DNA from: Chitinophagaceae bacterium
GTDB taxonomy: Bacteria > Bacteroidota > Bacteroidia > Chitinophagales > Chitinophagaceae
Reading direction: 5' to 3'
Assembly: GCA_947442625.1 (NCBI GenBank)
Contig: CANEWJ010000005.1
Location: 1 to 44,277 of the forward strand
DNA: 44,277 nucleotides
Part shown: positions 42,444 through 44,277 of the stretch, in pieces
Layout of the letters: each line of letters opens with the position of its first letter
Numbering within the stretch: the stretch's first letter is position 1
Translations under genes and position numbers: made by a program
Notes under the pieces: generated by a model
Databases searched by the model: none
Seen by the model: the letters and a program-made list of their open reading frames with translations, nothing else
Told to the model about the DNA's origin: nothing

Positions 42444-43943
42444 ATGGCAACCATTCGCAAGCAAAGCATTTATTCCTCCATCTATATCTACGCAGGCTTT
42501 GCGATTGGAGCCTTCAATGTATTGTTCCTCTTCCCAAAATTCTTTACGCCAGAAGAATTTGGCCTTACCCGGATCTTGATGGACATTGCTTTGATACTTT
42601 CCATGATCTGCACAGCAGGTACTATTCCAGTCGCACTAAAGTTCTTCCCTTTCTACAAACACTATCTGCCGAAAGAGAAAAATGAGCTTCCCACGCTGGT
42701 GTTTACACTTGGTGCCATCATGTGTACCCTGCTATACTTCTCATTTCCATACATAGAGCCCATCGCTTTAAAGAAGTTTTCAAGCCGCTCTCCCATTCTT
42801 GCAAACCACTTGAGGCTTGTGATTCCATTAACCATTTCCCTGGTTGCACTCTCCATGCTTGAGGTATTTGCCTGGATCATTGGCAAGACCATTCTCGCCA
42901 ATTTCCTGAAAGAATTCATGTTCCGGATTGTAGTGCTGCTGGTCATCCTGGCCTGGGTATTGGGCATGATCAAAGACTACACGATTTTCATCGAGCTCTA
43001 TGCCTATTTATATTTTATTCCTGTTTTGATTTTGGCTTGGGTGCTGATACGCAGTCAATCGTTTAGCCTCGTATTCAAGCAAAGCAAGGTGACCCATAAA
43101 TTTTCTGGAATGATGGCTCGGTTCGGTGGAGCCTATTTTCTGGGAAATATATTGAACGTGGTAGCCAAAACCAATGACACCATCATTATTGCGTCTCAAT
43201 CATCAGGAGGACTGGCTGATGCTGCCATCTTTACCATCGCCACCTACCTGATAACAGTCATGGATGTACCGCAGCGCAGCATGGTATCAGCGGCAACCCC
43301 ACAAATTGCCCAGGCCTGGAAAGACAAAGACATAGCAAAACTAGACAGGCTTTATAAAAAAACAGCCCTGAATTTGCTGGTGATTGCTTCAGGAATCCTA
43401 GGGATTGTCATCCTGAACATTCCTGGCTTTATCCATGTATTAGGCCCTAACTATGCAGGCATGTCTATGCTGATGTTGATATTGGGTTTCAGTAAACTGG
43501 TTGACCTTGGAACCGGTATGAATACCCAGATTTTACAGCTCTCCAAACATTGGATGATTGATCTTTTGACCAATATGTTTTTTGTAGTGGTCTCTATTTT
43601 CCTCAACTATTATCTGACCAAATCCTACGGCATACTTGGCACAGCCATTGGTAGCTTTGTTGCAGTTGTACTCTTTAATTTCATTCGCTTTTTTTACATC
43701 AAAAGGATCTATGCCTTGCAGCCTTTCTCCTGGAGAAATGGGCTGACACTGCTGGTTGCAGCCGTGCTTACTTTTGCATTGTACAGCATCGAATTCCATG
43801 ATCTTATCTGGATCAACCTCGCACTGAAATCACTTCTTTTTATCTTGTTATTTGCTTTCATCATCATCCGCTTCAATATTTCTCCAGACATCACTGAGCT
43901 TTATACCATGGCCAGAAGCCGGGTTATGCAGCGGAGGTCTTAA
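42444..43943 (+). CDS. Polysaccharide/oligosaccharide flippase (Wzx-like, MATE/MVF fold)
   Basis: An integral membrane protein of 499 residues with about 14 hydrophobic segments and the N-terminal SSIYIYAGFAIGAFNVLFLFPKFFTPEEFGLTRIL typical of Wzx-type flippases (polysaccharide biosynthesis protein family). Later segments include RFGGAYFLGNILNVVAKTNDTIIIASQSSGGLADAAIFTIATYL. Such proteins move lipid-linked sugars across the inner membrane. No glycosyltransferase or O-antigen gene is adjacent in the window, so its substrate is open. The start at 42444 lies seven bases after the T-run of the trxA terminator. Confidence 0.87.
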   Translation: MATIRKQSIYSSIYIYAGFAIGAFNVLFLFPKFFTPEEFGLTRILMDIALILSMICTAGTIPVALKFFPFYKHYLPKEKNELPTLVFTLGAIMCTLLYFSFPYIEPIALKKFSSRSPILANHLRLVIPLTISLVALSMLEVFAWIIGKTILANFLKEFMFRIVVLLVILAWVLGMIKDYTIFIELYAYLYFIPVLILAWVLIRSQSFSLVFKQSKVTHKFSGMMARFGGAYFLGNILNVVAKTNDTIIIASQSSGGLADAAIFTIATYLITVMDVPQRSMVSAATPQIAQAWKDKDIAKLDRLYKKTALNLLVIASGILGIVILNIPGFIHVLGPNYAGMSMLMLILGFSKLVDLGTGMNTQILQLSKHWMIDLLTNMFFVVVSIFLNYYLTKSYGILGTAIGSFVAVVLFNFIRFFYIKRIYALQPFSWRNGLTLLVAAVLTFALYSIEFHDLIWINLALKSLLFILLFAFIIIRFNISPDITELYTMARSRVMQRRS

Positions 43944-43984
43944 TTATTATTGTATATTGCCCAATAAACCAAACTGACATAGCT

Positions 43985-44277
43985 ATGATGTGGGAAAACC
44001 TGAGTCGTGGATTGCTGGGAATGCTTTTTTTGATCGGACTTTGCTATGTATTGAGCAATAACAGAAAAGCCATCAATTGGAAGCTCGTTTCTATGGGAAT
44101 CATCGCCCAGATTGGCTTTGCCATTGGCGTACTGTCAAAGGGAAAATATAATTTTTTCAGGATCGTTATCCAGTGGTTTTCTGACAAGTTTGTAGAGATC
44201 ATCAACCTTGCACACAAGGGAATTGAGTTCATGTTTGGCAACCTGGCGGATGCCTCTGGAAGCTGGGGGTATACATT
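43985..44277 (+). CDS. Concentrative nucleoside transporter family (NupC-like), N-terminal part
   Basis: Only the first 97 complete codons are present; the gene runs off the right edge with no stop. The start MMWENLSRGLLGMLFLIGLCYVLSNNRKAINWKLV, the next helix (GIIAQIGFAIGV) and the loop FFRIVIQWFSDKFVEIINLAHKGIEFMFGNLAD match the N-terminus of CNT-family sodium- or proton-coupled nucleoside transporters. Bacteroidota versions share this R-G-L-L-G and SNNRKAINW pattern. It follows the flippase gene by 41 bases on the same strand. The permease core needed to confirm the family lies outside the window. Confidence 0.75.
   Translation, partial: MMWENLSRGLLGMLFLIGLCYVLSNNRKAINWKLVSMGIIAQIGFAIGVLSKGKYNFFRIVIQWFSDKFVEIINLAHKGIEFMFGNLADASGSWGYT

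Noticed and set aside
1-44277. CRISPR arrays, insertion sequences, prophage or defence genes
   Set aside because: No spaced direct repeats, transposase, integrase or defence motifs were found on either strand.

Overview
The window looks like chromosomal DNA from a member of the Bacteroidota, most likely the Chitinophagaceae or a close relative. The evidence is a SusC/SusD-type outer-membrane uptake locus, a short primary sigma factor without region 1.1, promoter-like TAnnTTTG boxes instead of a classical -10, almost no Shine-Dalgarno sequences, lipoprotein signals, and Bacteroidota-typical families (DUF4249, PUR/DUF3276, OstA-like, lone MlaD). The genus cannot be fixed from sequence reading alone. 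There is no phage, insertion sequence, CRISPR array or plasmid gene, and no gene-free stretch longer than about 300 bases.

Layout. 1-4903 (+): envelope operon with a cell-wall amidase, MlaD/MCE protein, OstA-like LptA relative and NhaD-type antiporter. 4931-7780 (-): thioredoxin reductase, a solitary DUF4249 lipoprotein and the primary sigma factor. 8009-10680 (+): threonine aldolase and glucose-6-phosphate isomerase, ending in a tandem octamer. 10714-15229 (-): GH27 alpha-galactosidase, PUR-domain protein and an MdlA/YheI-like ABC exporter. 15323-15531: tRNA-Ser(UGA) followed by a nested inverted-repeat element. 15622-24504 (-): a starch-type Sus locus read susC, susD, susE, susF, GH13 amylase. 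24738-33066: an L-fucose region with a GH29 fucosidase (-), then a seven-gene + strand operon (SDR, FAH hydrolase, fuconolactonase, SDR, FucP permease, mutarotase, O6-alkylguanine-DNA alkyltransferase), then a second, different GH29 (-). 33100-44277: MutS2-like protein, exported MsrA, M1 peptidase, NlpC/P60 lipoprotein, DnaE, thioredoxin, a Wzx-like flippase and the start of a CNT nucleoside transporter that runs off the window.

How it works together. The Sus locus should bind starch or maltodextrin at the surface (SusD, SusE, SusF), import it through SusC and cut it in the periplasm with the GH13 enzyme. The two GH29 enzymes would release L-fucose outside the cytoplasm, FucP would import it and the RhaM-like enzyme would interconvert its anomers. 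The cytosolic genes fit the non-phosphorylating route (dehydrogenase, lactonase, dehydratase, second dehydrogenase, diketo-acid hydrolase) to pyruvate and lactate. The dehydratase step is not encoded in the window.

Points most worth a second look: the fucose operon lacks its dehydratase and carries a DNA-repair gene; its second SDR has Asn in place of the catalytic Lys; alternating TGAATG half-sites lie between the first fucosidase and the operon; a LacI-like palindrome lies upstream of susC; a layered inverted repeat follows tRNA-Ser; and promoter boxes sit so close to two start codons that leaderless mRNAs are suggested. I did not find a clearly new multi-gene system; most of the window is conventional.
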